A DNA stretch of 43,736 bases, from positions 1-43,736 of the forward strand of contig NZ_QZWZ01000048.1 in NCBI RefSeq assembly GCF_003601975.1, written 5' to 3'. This document shows, in pieces, positions 7,644 to 15,296 of the stretch. This DNA is from Mesorhizobium waimense (lineage in GTDB: Bacteria > Pseudomonadota > Alphaproteobacteria > Rhizobiales > Rhizobiaceae). Position numbers and translations under genes: made by a program. Under the pieces are notes generated by a model that did no database searches, was not told the DNA's origin, and saw nothing but the letters and a program-made list of their open reading frames with translations. Numbering within the stretch: the stretch's first letter is position 1; each line of letters starts with the position of its first letter.

Positions 7644-10070
7644 TCAGCTCGCTTTCTGCCGGGCATGGCCGGCGTCGATGAGATGGGCGGCGGCGATGGC
7701 CGCCTGGCCGAAGGCGATGCTGCCGTCGTTGGCAGGCACCAGCGAATGCGTCAGCACCTTGAAACCCAACGCCTCGAGCCGGCCGACGACCTGCTCGAAC
7801 ACCACCTTGTTTTGGAAACAGCCGCCCGACAGCGCGACCGTGTCGAAGCGCGGCGGCGCATCGTCCTCGTCGCGTCGGGCGAGCTTCAGCGTCATGGCGG
7901 CGATCGATTTGGCCAGGCCCTTGTGGAAACGAGCCGAAATCACCGAGGCTGGCGTCTTCAGGATGAGGTCGCCAAGGACCGCATTCCACATGCCGAGCGG
8001 CTCGATATAGGGAAGCCCAGAGCCTTTCAGGTTTGGGATAGGTAAGGGATAGGCGAGATGATCTCCCTCTTCGCCGAGCGTCCGTGCCGAGACAATCGCC
8101 TCCAGCCGTGCCGCAGCCTCGCCTTCATAAGCCTGGCGGTCGAAGCACAGTTCGACAACGGCGGCAACCGCGTCGAACAAGCGGCCGCAGGAGGATGCCT
8201 TGGGCGAATTTAGCGACGCCTTGATCATGGCGTCGACAGTCGCCAGCGGCTTGACGGAAAGGGCCGCGAACACCGCAAGATCCTCAAAGTTCATCTTCAA
8301 GGCGGCAAAGCCCATTTCGGCCATCAGCTGGGCATAGAGGTTGCGCCATGGCTCGCGCACTGCCTGCGCGCCACCCGGCATGGCGACCGGTTTGAAGGTG
8401 CCCAGTCGCTCGAAGCGGCGATAGTCGGCCAGCAGGAACTCTCCGCCCCAGATGGCGCCGTCAGAGCCATAACCGAGTCCGTCGAGCACAATAGCGAGCA
8501 CGGGCGCGGCATGGAGCGTACGGCCATTTTCGGCGAGGCAGGCGGCAGCGTGAGCGTGATGGTGCTGAATTTCCAGCAGTGGCAGGTTTTCAGCGGCAGC
8601 TGTCGCTCGCGCCAGTTTTGCCGAGAGATATTCCGGGTGCAGGTCCGCCGCCAGCGCCACCGGCCGATGGTCGAACAGATCACGGTAGAGCCCAAGGTTA
8701 TTGCGGTAGTCGTCATACGTCAGCGCGTCTTCGAGATCTCCCTGGTGCTGCGACAACACCGCGTGTCCGTCTTTGACCAGACAGAAGGTCGATTTCAGTT
8801 CCGCACCATAGGCGAGGATTTCCGGCGCCTGTTCAAAACCATACGGCAGCGCGATCGAGGCCGGTGCATAGCCACGCGCGCGGCGCAGCACCCGCAGTTT
8901 TCCACCCATGCGGCGCACAACGGAATCGTCGATGCGATTTGCGATGTCGCGGTTGTGGATCAAAGCGTAGGCAGCGATTTCAGACAGTTTCTTTGCCGCT
9001 TCGGCATCGTCAATAACCTGCGGTTCGTCCGACAGGTTGCCGCTGGTCATGACGACCGGGCGGGTCATCCTGCGAAGCAGGAGCAGATGCAGTGGCGTCG
9101 ACGGCAGCATGAAGCCGAGCGTGCCGAGACCTGGCGCGATTGCCTCCGGCAGTTTCTCCGGCCCGTCGGCGGCAAGCAGCACGATCGGCGCCTCGCGGCT
9201 TGTCAGCGCTGCAGCCTCCTCGTCGCTGACCGTGGCATAGCGTCTGATCACATCCACATCGCGCGCCATCAGCGCGAAGGGTTTTGCATCGCGACGCTTG
9301 CGCTCGCGCAGCATGGCGACAGCCTCCGGCCGGGTGGCGTCACAAGCCAGCTGGTAGCCGCCAAGTGCCTTGATGGCGACGATCTCGCCCTTCTGGATCA
9401 GGCCGAGTGCGGCATCAACGTCGTCGAGCATCGAATATTGTTCAAATGAGAGAGCGCGGCCGTCGAAACGGATCAGCCGGGCTTTCGGCCCGCAGACATG
9501 ACAGGCCGTCGCCTCGGCGTGAAAGCGGCGGTCGGCGGGGTCGCGGTATTCCGTGCCACAAGCTTCGCAGAGCGGGAAGGGCGCCATGGTCGTCGTGGCG
9601 CGGTCATAGGGCACGGCGCGCACGATGCTCAGCCTTGGACCACAGTGGGTGCAGTTGGTGAAGGGGTAGCGGAAGCGGCTCAGGAACGGGTCGGTGATCT
9701 CGGCCGCGCATGCATCGCACATGGCGGCGTCGGGTGAGATTTCGGTGCGTGCCGCACCGACCACGCTGTCGACGATGACGAAACCCGGCTCGATTGTGCC
9801 ACCGTAGCCACGCGTCTCGATTGCGGTGATTTCGGCCAACGGCGGCGGCGATGTTCGTAACTCGTCGATCAGCGCGGAAACGGCGGACACGGCGCCACGC
9901 AGGCGAATGAGCACACCCTCGCTGTCGTTGAGTACGTCGCCATCGAGACCGAGCTTGCGGGCGATCCGCCACACGGTCGGCCTGAAGCCGACGCCCTGGA
10001 CGCGACCGCGCACCCTGATCTCGACCGTTTCGGCCGGATCGGTGCGCGGCACGCAAAGCAGCGTGTTCAT
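7644..10070 (-). CDS. hypF: HypF, carbamoyltransferase for cyanide-ligand synthesis
   Basis: 808 residues from MNTLLCVP at 10070, overlapping the stop of the NHL gene. Domain order is standard. The acylphosphatase domain has RGRVQGVGFRPTVWR (residues 21-35). Two zinc fingers use C118/C121/C140/C143 and C168/C171/C190/C193. A YrdC-like nucleotide-binding domain has GEIVAIKALGGYQLACDA, and a Kae1-like domain has the metal motif HHHAHAAACLAE, LDGLGYGSDGAIWGGEF and near the end ALSGGCFQNK. It uses carbamoyl phosphate and ATP to carbamoylate the terminal Cys of HypE. No breaks were seen. Confidence 0.97.
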   Translation of the reverse strand: MNTLLCVPRTDPAETVEIRVRGRVQGVGFRPTVWRIARKLGLDGDVLNDSEGVLIRLRGAVSAVSALIDELRTSPPPLAEITAIETRGYGGTIEPGFVIVDSVVGAARTEISPDAAMCDACAAEITDPFLSRFRYPFTNCTHCGPRLSIVRAVPYDRATTTMAPFPLCEACGTEYRDPADRRFHAEATACHVCGPKARLIRFDGRALSFEQYSMLDDVDAALGLIQKGEIVAIKALGGYQLACDATRPEAVAMLRERKRRDAKPFALMARDVDVIRRYATVSDEEAAALTSREAPIVLLAADGPEKLPEAIAPGLGTLGFMLPSTPLHLLLLRRMTRPVVMTSGNLSDEPQVIDDAEAAKKLSEIAAYALIHNRDIANRIDDSVVRRMGGKLRVLRRARGYAPASIALPYGFEQAPEILAYGAELKSTFCLVKDGHAVLSQHQGDLEDALTYDDYRNNLGLYRDLFDHRPVALAADLHPEYLSAKLARATAAAENLPLLEIQHHHAHAAACLAENGRTLHAAPVLAIVLDGLGYGSDGAIWGGEFLLADYRRFERLGTFKPVAMPGGAQAVREPWRNLYAQLMAEMGFAALKMNFEDLAVFAALSVKPLATVDAMIKASLNSPKASSCGRLFDAVAAVVELCFDRQAYEGEAAARLEAIVSARTLGEEGDHLAYPLPIPNLKGSGLPYIEPLGMWNAVLGDLILKTPASVISARFHKGLAKSIAAMTLKLARRDEDDAPPRFDTVALSGGCFQNKVVFEQVVGRLEALGFKVLTHSLVPANDGSIAFGQAAIAAAHLIDAGHARQKAS

Positions 10071-11260
10071 GCGGCCACCTCCCACAACAGCACACGGTTG
10101 TTGCCGGTGTCGGCAACCGCTAGCGTTGTGCCTGACGCCGACAGCGCGAACGGCCAGCAGACGCTGTCGCGTGCGGCGAAACGCCAGCGATTGTCGCCCT
10201 TGTCGCAGAAGCCGGTTTGGGCGGCGAGGCCGGAAGCGGCGCGGTCCATCCCGAGATCATCAAGGGGATAGCCGACCAGACGGGAATTGGCGGTGTCGGC
10301 ACAGAAAACGAGGCCGTTGTGAACGACCGTGCCGTAAGGCATGTTGAGCGAGCGATAGTCGGGATGGTAACCGGCACGGTTGTGGTCGTTGCCGTCGAAG
10401 CTCGATTGGCCCAGCACAAAGCTGCATGGCGCGCCGTCGGCATTGGGCATCGAGGTCCAGACCATGATGCGGTTGTTGCCGGCATCCGCCACCAGGATCC
10501 GGCTGTCATCGACAGCCACGCTGTGCGGCCACCGCATGCCGACCGCGGCGCCCGAGCCCGACGCGTTGTCGTCGCGCGTTACCATATCCGTCTGGCCCAG
10601 CACCAGATCAGCGGCTTGGCCGTTGCGTTGAGGAAGCGAGTTCCAGACCAGCACACGACGATTTCCGGTGTCTGCGACAAACAGCCGTCCGTCGGCGACA
10701 GTGACACCATAGCACCAGTTCAGCGTGTCGGCGGCCGGAACGGCATCGCCACGATTGGCAACGCCGCTCAAAAAATCCGCCTGCCCGAGCACCAGGTCCG
10801 CCGGTTGGTTCGAATGCTCGGGCAGAGTGCGCCAGATCAGCACACGGTGGTTCCATGCGTCGGCGACGGCGATGACCGTGCCGTCGGTCGAAATGCCGGT
10901 CGGCATGTTCAAGGTCGCCGCACCGACCACGCCGCGCGCGTTGCGGCCTTCGGAAAAGAAGTCGGGCTGGCCGATCAAAAGGTCGGCAGGTGCATTGTCT
11001 TGATCCGGCCCCTTGTTCCAGACCATCAAGCGATGATGGCCGGTGTCGGCAACGAAGAACGGTCCTCCGTGCGGCGCGAAGCAGACGCCCCGCGGCCCAA
11101 ATAGCGTATGCGGTTTCGGCGCGACCGAGTCAGGCAGCCCGTTGGCATCCACTTGGTTGCCAAGTACGACGCGCGCGCCGGCTGGGTCGAGCATCGGTGG
11201 CAGTGCCATGCCAACTGGCGGCAGGGCTCGGCGATAGTCAGGCGAGAGCGAGATGCGCAT
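10067..11260 (-). CDS. NHL-repeat beta-propeller protein of the hydrogenase locus
   Basis: 397 residues from MRISLSPDYRR at 11260, whose ATG overlaps the stop of the NifU-Rieske gene (TGATG). It has six spaced repeat cores of the NHL type: VADTGHHRLMVWN, VADAWNHRVLIW, VADTGNRRVLVWN, VADAGNNRIMVWT, CADTANSRLVGY and VADTGNNRVLLWE, which should close a six-bladed propeller. No signal peptide or membrane segment is evident, so it should be cytoplasmic. Such propellers are usually protein-interaction platforms. NHL genes recur, to my knowledge, beside group 1h hydrogenases, but I know of no assigned reaction. A structural or electron-transfer partner role is inference. Confidence 0.85.
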   Translation of the reverse strand: MRISLSPDYRRALPPVGMALPPMLDPAGARVVLGNQVDANGLPDSVAPKPHTLFGPRGVCFAPHGGPFFVADTGHHRLMVWNKGPDQDNAPADLLIGQPDFFSEGRNARGVVGAATLNMPTGISTDGTVIAVADAWNHRVLIWRTLPEHSNQPADLVLGQADFLSGVANRGDAVPAADTLNWCYGVTVADGRLFVADTGNRRVLVWNSLPQRNGQAADLVLGQTDMVTRDDNASGSGAAVGMRWPHSVAVDDSRILVADAGNNRIMVWTSMPNADGAPCSFVLGQSSFDGNDHNRAGYHPDYRSLNMPYGTVVHNGLVFCADTANSRLVGYPLDDLGMDRAASGLAAQTGFCDKGDNRWRFAARDSVCWPFALSASGTTLAVADTGNNRVLLWEVAA

Positions 11261-12132
11261 CACGATGATAGCCTCACCTGGACGCGATTGCCGATAACGC
11301 GCACGGCGTGTGACTGCAGCGCCACTTCCGGAGCTGTCAGGCATTCGCCGCTGGAAAGGTCGTATTGGAAGCCGTGATGCGGGCAAGTGATGATGCCCTG
11401 TTCGACATCGCCGCCATCGAGCGGCATGCCGAGATGAGCACATGCATTCTGAAAGCAGGACACGATTGCATCCTGTCGCGACAGGATCACGTCCTGCCCG
11501 CCGACGACGAGGGTGCTTATGCCGCCGAGCGGGATTTCGTCGAGGCGGCAGACCAGGTGCCAGCCGCTGACGGCGCCGAGCGCGAACGGGCTGACGAAGC
11601 GGACGCTGTCATTGTCGGCCGCATTGCTCATGCTCTTGATCTGGATGATGTCGGTGATCTCCGGACAGGCCTCCTCGATGGCCTTTTTGACGCCGGCATG
11701 AAAGGTCAGGGCCGAAGCCGGGCATCCATCGCAGGCGCCGACAAAGCGCACCTCGATCGCCGGCGGCCTCACGCTGACCAGTTCGACATCGCCGCCATGC
11801 GAGGCGAGCATCGGGCGCACGCCATCAAGTGCTGCTTCCACCCGTTCGCTAAGGCTGGGTTTCAAGATGTTGTGACGGCGAAGCACGGCGTAGACGACCT
11901 CGTCGGTCACCGCTTGCTTCATGGCCGCGAGCGCGGCAGGCTCTTCTTTCAGCGCCTTCACCAGCCGGCGCAGCGCCTCGCCGTTCAGGTCTTCGATGGC
12001 GCGCCGGTAGGCTTCGACGGCGCTACGCTGGGTCTCGTCCCAAGTGGCGAAGATCGCCTCGACCCGCTGGATGTCGCCGGCAAGACCGGCGAGATCGTCG
12101 CGTTTAGTCGGGATGAGGTCGACGGCGTTCAT
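11260..12132 (-). CDS. NifU-like domain fused to a Rieske [2Fe-2S] domain
   Basis: 290 residues from MNAVDLIP at 12132, one base after the preceding stop. Residues about 1-95 are helical with no motif recognised. Residues about 100-165 form a NifU C-terminal-type domain with GACDGCPASALTFHAGV, whose CxxC pair binds a cluster. Residues about 185-290 form a Rieske ferredoxin domain with CAHLGMPLDGG and CPHHGFQYD (C-x-H and C-x2-H ligands). Two redox or cluster domains in one chain beside the hydrogenase suggest an electron relay from HhySL toward the respiratory chain, or a dedicated cluster carrier. Predicted iron-sulfur proteins are required by mycobacterial uptake hydrogenases, which supports the relay idea. 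The exact electron acceptor is not visible. Confidence 0.88.
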   Translation of the reverse strand: MNAVDLIPTKRDDLAGLAGDIQRVEAIFATWDETQRSAVEAYRRAIEDLNGEALRRLVKALKEEPAALAAMKQAVTDEVVYAVLRRHNILKPSLSERVEAALDGVRPMLASHGGDVELVSVRPPAIEVRFVGACDGCPASALTFHAGVKKAIEEACPEITDIIQIKSMSNAADNDSVRFVSPFALGAVSGWHLVCRLDEIPLGGISTLVVGGQDVILSRQDAIVSCFQNACAHLGMPLDGGDVEQGIITCPHHGFQYDLSSGECLTAPEVALQSHAVRVIGNRVQVRLSS

Positions 12133-12133
12133 C

Positions 12134-12349
12134 TCACCGATACCGCAGATCTTTGAAGAGATATGGCTGCAACGCACCCCCGATCAAGCCGGCGATCGCA
12201 GTCGCTGCGGCTACAGGCAGGCCGAGCTTGGCCTGCACTACGACCAGCACAGCTGTTGTGACGGCGCCTATCGCCGATTGGCGATAGACCTTGGACGGTT
12301 CGGAAAACAGTTTCCCGCGCAAAAGCAGGAGGATGGAGCTCTTGGCCAT
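12134..12349 (-). CDS. Small membrane protein of the hydrogenase locus
   Basis: 71 residues from MAKSSILLLLRGKLF at 12349 (an ATG three codons upstream is possible). One long hydrophobic, Ala/Gly-rich stretch covers about residues 24-60 and contains a helix break, so it is likely one or two membrane spans with a basic C-terminus. It ends one base before the NifU-Rieske start and follows a second tiny membrane gene at 19 bases. No family was recognised. Given a hydrogenase without a signal peptide or membrane anchor, this pair could tether the complex to the inner membrane; that is inference. Confidence 0.7.
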   Translation of the reverse strand: MAKSSILLLLRGKLFSEPSKVYRQSAIGAVTTAVLVVVQAKLGLPVAAATAIAGLIGGALQPYLFKDLRYR

Positions 12350-12367
12350 TTCCCACATGGCGCCGCC

Positions 12368-12580
12368 TCAGCCGACAAGAGCCAGGATGACGATACCAGC
12401 AAGCACGCCGGAGAATCCGCCAACCGGGCCATAGAAGGAGCCCAACATAGCGGCCAGCTCGTTGCCGAGAGCCTTGCCACCGGTCGCCACGCCGCCGATG
12501 GCTCCGCCGATACCCGAGGCCACGAGCCCTGTTGCAAGCGCCAATGCGACGCTGCCTATTGTGAGTACTACTGCCGTCAC
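12368..12580 (-). CDS. Small Gly/Ala-rich membrane protein of the hydrogenase locus
   Basis: 70 residues from a GTG at 12580, seven bases after AAAGGAG, the best ribosome site here. Almost the whole chain is hydrophobic, with two segments around SVALALATGLVASGIGGAIGG and FSGVLAGIVILALVG separated by a short loop. Gly-rich helices of this kind can pack as oligomers. It lies between the TPR gene and the other small membrane gene. Function is unknown; a membrane anchor for the hydrogenase complex is a reasonable guess. Confidence 0.65.
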   Translation of the reverse strand: MTAVVLTIGSVALALATGLVASGIGGAIGGVATGGKALGNELAAMLGSFYGPVGGFSGVLAGIVILALVG

Positions 12581-12617
12581 TTGCCATTCTCCTTTCGTAT
12601 GCTTGATGAAATAGCCA

Positions 12618-13628
12618 TCACCCGGTTTGCGCGTGTGCGCCGGTTCCGTTCGTGGGCGCCACGGCAAGCAATTCGCGGCCGATCTGGTCGCAGGCCTCGG
12701 CAACGATGCGAGATTTTTCTGCTTCGCCGCTACGGCTGAAAATAGTACGACATTCCTGGTAGTACTGTTGCGCGAGAAGCAGGTTAACTCGATTGCCACG
12801 TTCGGGATGCTCTGGATCGTCCGGCAGGTTCCATACACAGTTCGCCTTGTTGGCGATCGTATTGGCAAATTCGAGGGGCATCGTTTCACGCGATCGGACT
12901 TTCAGGGCCTCATCGTAAGCGTCAAGCGCGCGCAAATTATTTTCCAGCGTATGACTCGATGAAGCATATTGCAGTGCGTTGCCGAGATTGTTCTGCAGCA
13001 TGGCGTACTCGGTCGGATGATCGATCAGATTGACAACCTTCAGGCCTTCCTCGAACGCCTGCACGGCCAGCGCCTCCCGCATTTTGGCTCTGGAGTCGGT
13101 GAACGGCATCGACAGGAAAGCCGTCGCCACATTGTTCTGCAGGATGGCAAATTCCTTGGGGAACCGCAGCTTGTCGAAGGTGCGCAAAGCACGCTGATAG
13201 GCCGAGATCGCGTCGGTGATGCGGGCCTTGTGCTGACCGGCGAGATTCTGGATGGCAAGACCAAGGTTCATCTCTGTCTCGGCCAGTTCCTCCGGACGTC
13301 CGAAATCGACGAAATGCGGGATGGCGGCCTCGAAAGCCTCGCGGGCCTGCTGCAGCGCCTGCGTGCCGCCTTCCGGCAGGACGAGAAGCGCCGTGCCCTT
13401 GCGCGCCATGATACGCGCGTCAAGCAGGCGCTGGTCCTCGGGGCAGAGCGCCAACGCGCGGTCGTAGAGAAAAACGGCGGCGGCGATCTGCTCGGGATTT
13501 TTCGGACGCTGCTGCAGCCCCATGGCGATTTCCATGAGCATTTCGGCTCGCTCCGAGGGACTTGCGCCCGCATCGTCCGCCACACTCAACGCTGCCCGCA
13601 CTTCGTCGCCAACGCGATCGCCGTTCAT
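12618..13628 (-). CDS. TPR-repeat protein of the hydrogenase locus
   Basis: 336 residues starting MNGDRVGDEV, with GGAGG just upstream. Helical repeats typical of tetratricopeptide proteins run from about residue 25 to 310, for example AVFLYDRALALCPEDQRLLD, AISAYQRALRTFDKL, EYAMLQNNLGNALQYAS and ALDAYDEALKVRS. No signal peptide or membrane span. It should act as a docking or assembly protein for the hydrogenase or its accessory proteins. A 121-base AT-rich gap separates it from the 102-aa gene upstream, the widest gap in this half of the operon, so an internal promoter is possible, though no clear motif was found. Confidence 0.8.
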   Translation of the reverse strand: MNGDRVGDEVRAALSVADDAGASPSERAEMLMEIAMGLQQRPKNPEQIAAAVFLYDRALALCPEDQRLLDARIMARKGTALLVLPEGGTQALQQAREAFEAAIPHFVDFGRPEELAETEMNLGLAIQNLAGQHKARITDAISAYQRALRTFDKLRFPKEFAILQNNVATAFLSMPFTDSRAKMREALAVQAFEEGLKVVNLIDHPTEYAMLQNNLGNALQYASSSHTLENNLRALDAYDEALKVRSRETMPLEFANTIANKANCVWNLPDDPEHPERGNRVNLLLAQQYYQECRTIFSRSGEAEKSRIVAEACDQIGRELLAVAPTNGTGAHAQTG

Positions 13629-13749
13629 TCTTGGGTTCCTCCACTGACCGCGTGAGATGCAGCTTACTTTATTGGCAAAAATGCTAATGCACTTTCCTCT
13701 ACCTGTCTATATAAATTACTAATAGTAAACTTAGTATGCAGAATGCGTG

Positions 13750-14058
13750 CTAGCGAAACATTCGCCTGGCAATTAGCGCTACCTGCTCGGCATCCCAGTC
13801 GGCCTCAAGTTTGCAGTCGGCATCATCGCTGATCCCATGTTCACGAAAAAAATCGGGGGCGAAGACAACGCGATCCCCAGCTCCGTTGCGCCGCTTCAGC
13901 AAATAACCGCCCGCCGCCGGGTGACGCACAGGCAGCACAACCAGGTCGCTCTCTCGCCGCAGAAGGACCACGGTCTCCAGCCCCGCGAAGAAGCGCTCAT
14001 AGACCTCGCAAGACAGATAGAGCCCGCCGCGCCTAAGCTCGATTAAGACACGGGACAT
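13750..14058 (-). CDS. Conserved small protein after the maturation protease
   Basis: 102 residues starting MSRVLIELRRGGLYLSCEVY; its start overlaps the protease gene by 16 bases, indicating coupling. No Cys pairs, membrane span or signal is present, only a mixed alpha/beta pattern with conserved-looking GGYLLKRRNGAG and FFREHGI. I do not recognise the family. Being locked between the endopeptidase and the TPR gene in one operon, it probably serves hydrogenase maturation or assembly. Confidence 0.75.
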   Translation of the reverse strand: MSRVLIELRRGGLYLSCEVYERFFAGLETVVLLRRESDLVVLPVRHPAAGGYLLKRRNGAGDRVVFAPDFFREHGISDDADCKLEADWDAEQVALIARRMFR

Positions 14059-14531
14059 GCTTGTTGCCCCGGTATAAGTGCTGCAACCAGGACTTCGATA
14101 CGACCTACGACCTTTTCAGCCGAACCCGCCACCACGTCGGAAAGACCAATGCCAAGGTCCAGTTCAGACGCCTCGATCAGCAACACGGTCACATCCTGCG
14201 GAAACGCATCGCGAAAAATCTGCCGGCCGGCGTAGAGGGCGGCGTCCCAGCGGAAATCGTGCAGGTTCAGCCCCGGTGAATAGGCCCGCTCCAGTTCCAC
14301 CCCCGGCACCTCGTGGATGGTTCCTGGTTCGACTCCGGATTTGGAAGCGTCAACAACGATCAAAGTCGTGCATCCCCGCGCAGCGAACATGACCGACATT
14401 CCATCTGTTCCGGCATCGAACAATTTGACGCCTAAGTGTTCTATTCCGCGCGCCTTCAGCCGGTCGATGACAACTGGGCCGACGCCATCGTCCCGCCTGT
14501 TAGGGTTGCCGCATCCGATGATTGCGATCAT
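14043..14531 (-). CDS. Hydrogenase maturation endopeptidase (HyaD/HupD family)
   Basis: 162 residues from MIAIIGCGNPNRRDDGVG at 14531, 11 bases past the previous stop; an ATG at 14570 would overlap that gene by 28 bases. The enzyme cuts the C-terminal tail off the large-subunit precursor after nickel insertion. The expected metal-recognition residues are visible: an acidic residue in NRRDDGVG, Asp in LFDAGTDG, and His in LNLHDF. Its likely substrate is HhyL, which carries a 16-residue tail after its last metal-ligand region. It overlaps the next gene. A second copy is not seen, so this should be the only protease for the locus. Confidence 0.93.
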   Translation of the reverse strand: MIAIIGCGNPNRRDDGVGPVVIDRLKARGIEHLGVKLFDAGTDGMSVMFAARGCTTLIVVDASKSGVEPGTIHEVPGVELERAYSPGLNLHDFRWDAALYAGRQIFRDAFPQDVTVLLIEASELDLGIGLSDVVAGSAEKVVGRIEVLVAALIPGQQACPVS

Positions 14532-14542
14532 CTCGCCACCGT

Positions 14543-14866
14543 TCAGATCCGCCAGAGCCTGCATGACCATTCCGGTTCGACCGGAACAGCGAACTCAGGC
14601 AATTCGCAGAACTTGCGATGCACGAGATAGTACATACAGGTCTCGCAAGGTTGCTCGATGCCGCCATGCTCGATCGTTTCGAGCGTGAAGCCGCCGATCA
14701 CCAGCTTGGATTCCAGACTTCCATCGGATTCTCGCAGACGGGCGATGATCTGCGCAATCTCTTCGTGGGTGTCACCTCTCGGGAAAACCTCGGTCTTGAG
14801 GCCGCCTGCCAGCATCGAGCGGATCTGCTCGAGGACCTCAGCATCCGTTGCTGCCGTTTGCGCCAT
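14543..14866 (-). CDS. Four-Cys small protein, paralog B of a tandem pair
   Basis: 107 residues starting MAQTAATDAEVLEQIRSM. The C-terminal half has C-x2-C-x9-C-x14-C in CETCMYYLVHRKFCELPEF followed by a final SCRLWRI, a spacing that could bind a single Fe-S cluster or zinc. It is a clear paralog of the next gene upstream (14885-15199), with the same Cys spacing and matching YYLVHR, AVPV and CRLWRI. The N-terminal half contains GLKTEVFPRGDTHEEI, also shared. No signal peptide. The position right after the large subunit suggests a redox partner or assembly factor of HhySL; no named family was recognised. Confidence 0.82.
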   Translation of the reverse strand: MAQTAATDAEVLEQIRSMLAGGLKTEVFPRGDTHEEIAQIIARLRESDGSLESKLVIGGFTLETIEHGGIEQPCETCMYYLVHRKFCELPEFAVPVEPEWSCRLWRI

Positions 14867-14884
14867 GGCATCCTCCCCACAATG

Positions 14885-15199
14885 TCAGATGCGCCAGAGC
14901 CGGCACCACCAGTCCGCATCAACGGGCACGGCAAGCTCTGGCAAGTCACACCATTCGCGATGCACCAGATAGTACAGGCACTCCATGCAGCGCTGCCGAT
15001 CCGGCCCATAGGGACGATTGAAGAAACCGCTGATAACCATCTTGGCTTCCAGGTCGTCGGGATTGAGAGCGCGCAGTTCGTCAAGGATAGCTGCGAACTC
15101 CTTTTCCGTTTCCGGAAAAGGTTCGGTCTGCGTCTTCAGCCCATTATCCATGAAATGGGCCATCGTTCGCAGCATAGCTTTTTGCTGCTCATTATTCAT
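14885..15199 (-). CDS. Four-Cys small protein, paralog A of a tandem pair
   Basis: 104 residues from MNNEQQKAMLRTMAHF at 15199; the longer frame upstream runs into hhyL and was rejected. It carries the same C-x2-C-x9-C-x14-C pattern as its neighbour (CMECLYYLVHREWCDLPEL, then WCRLWRI) and a shared GLKTQTEPFPETEKEF segment. The two differ at many residues, so the duplication is old. Nearness to hhyL (97 bases downstream) and four invariant Cys suggest an Fe-S or zinc protein acting on or with the hydrogenase. Confidence 0.82.
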   Translation of the reverse strand: MNNEQQKAMLRTMAHFMDNGLKTQTEPFPETEKEFAAILDELRALNPDDLEAKMVISGFFNRPYGPDRQRCMECLYYLVHREWCDLPELAVPVDADWWCRLWRI

Positions 15200-15296
15200 T
15201 TCACTCGCCTTGTCTGGAGCTTCGCCTGCGGGACGGTCGGCGATCCTGATAAGCGGGACGCCGAGATACCGACTGTTGAAGGAGAACTTTTTCCAA

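Noticed and set aside
7360..7989. 209-residue version of hypC
   Set aside because: The extra N-terminus lies inside hypF; MCLGIPGR at 7641 is the conserved HypC start.
12368..12889. 173-residue ORF as the real gene
   Set aside because: Its N-terminal two thirds overlap the TPR gene antisense-free but out of frame; the GTG at 12580 has a strong ribosome site and fits the hydrophobic product.
13629..13749. Second sigma-54 promoter before the TPR gene
   Set aside because: A TTGGCA is present, but on the plus strand, and no GC falls at the required distance.
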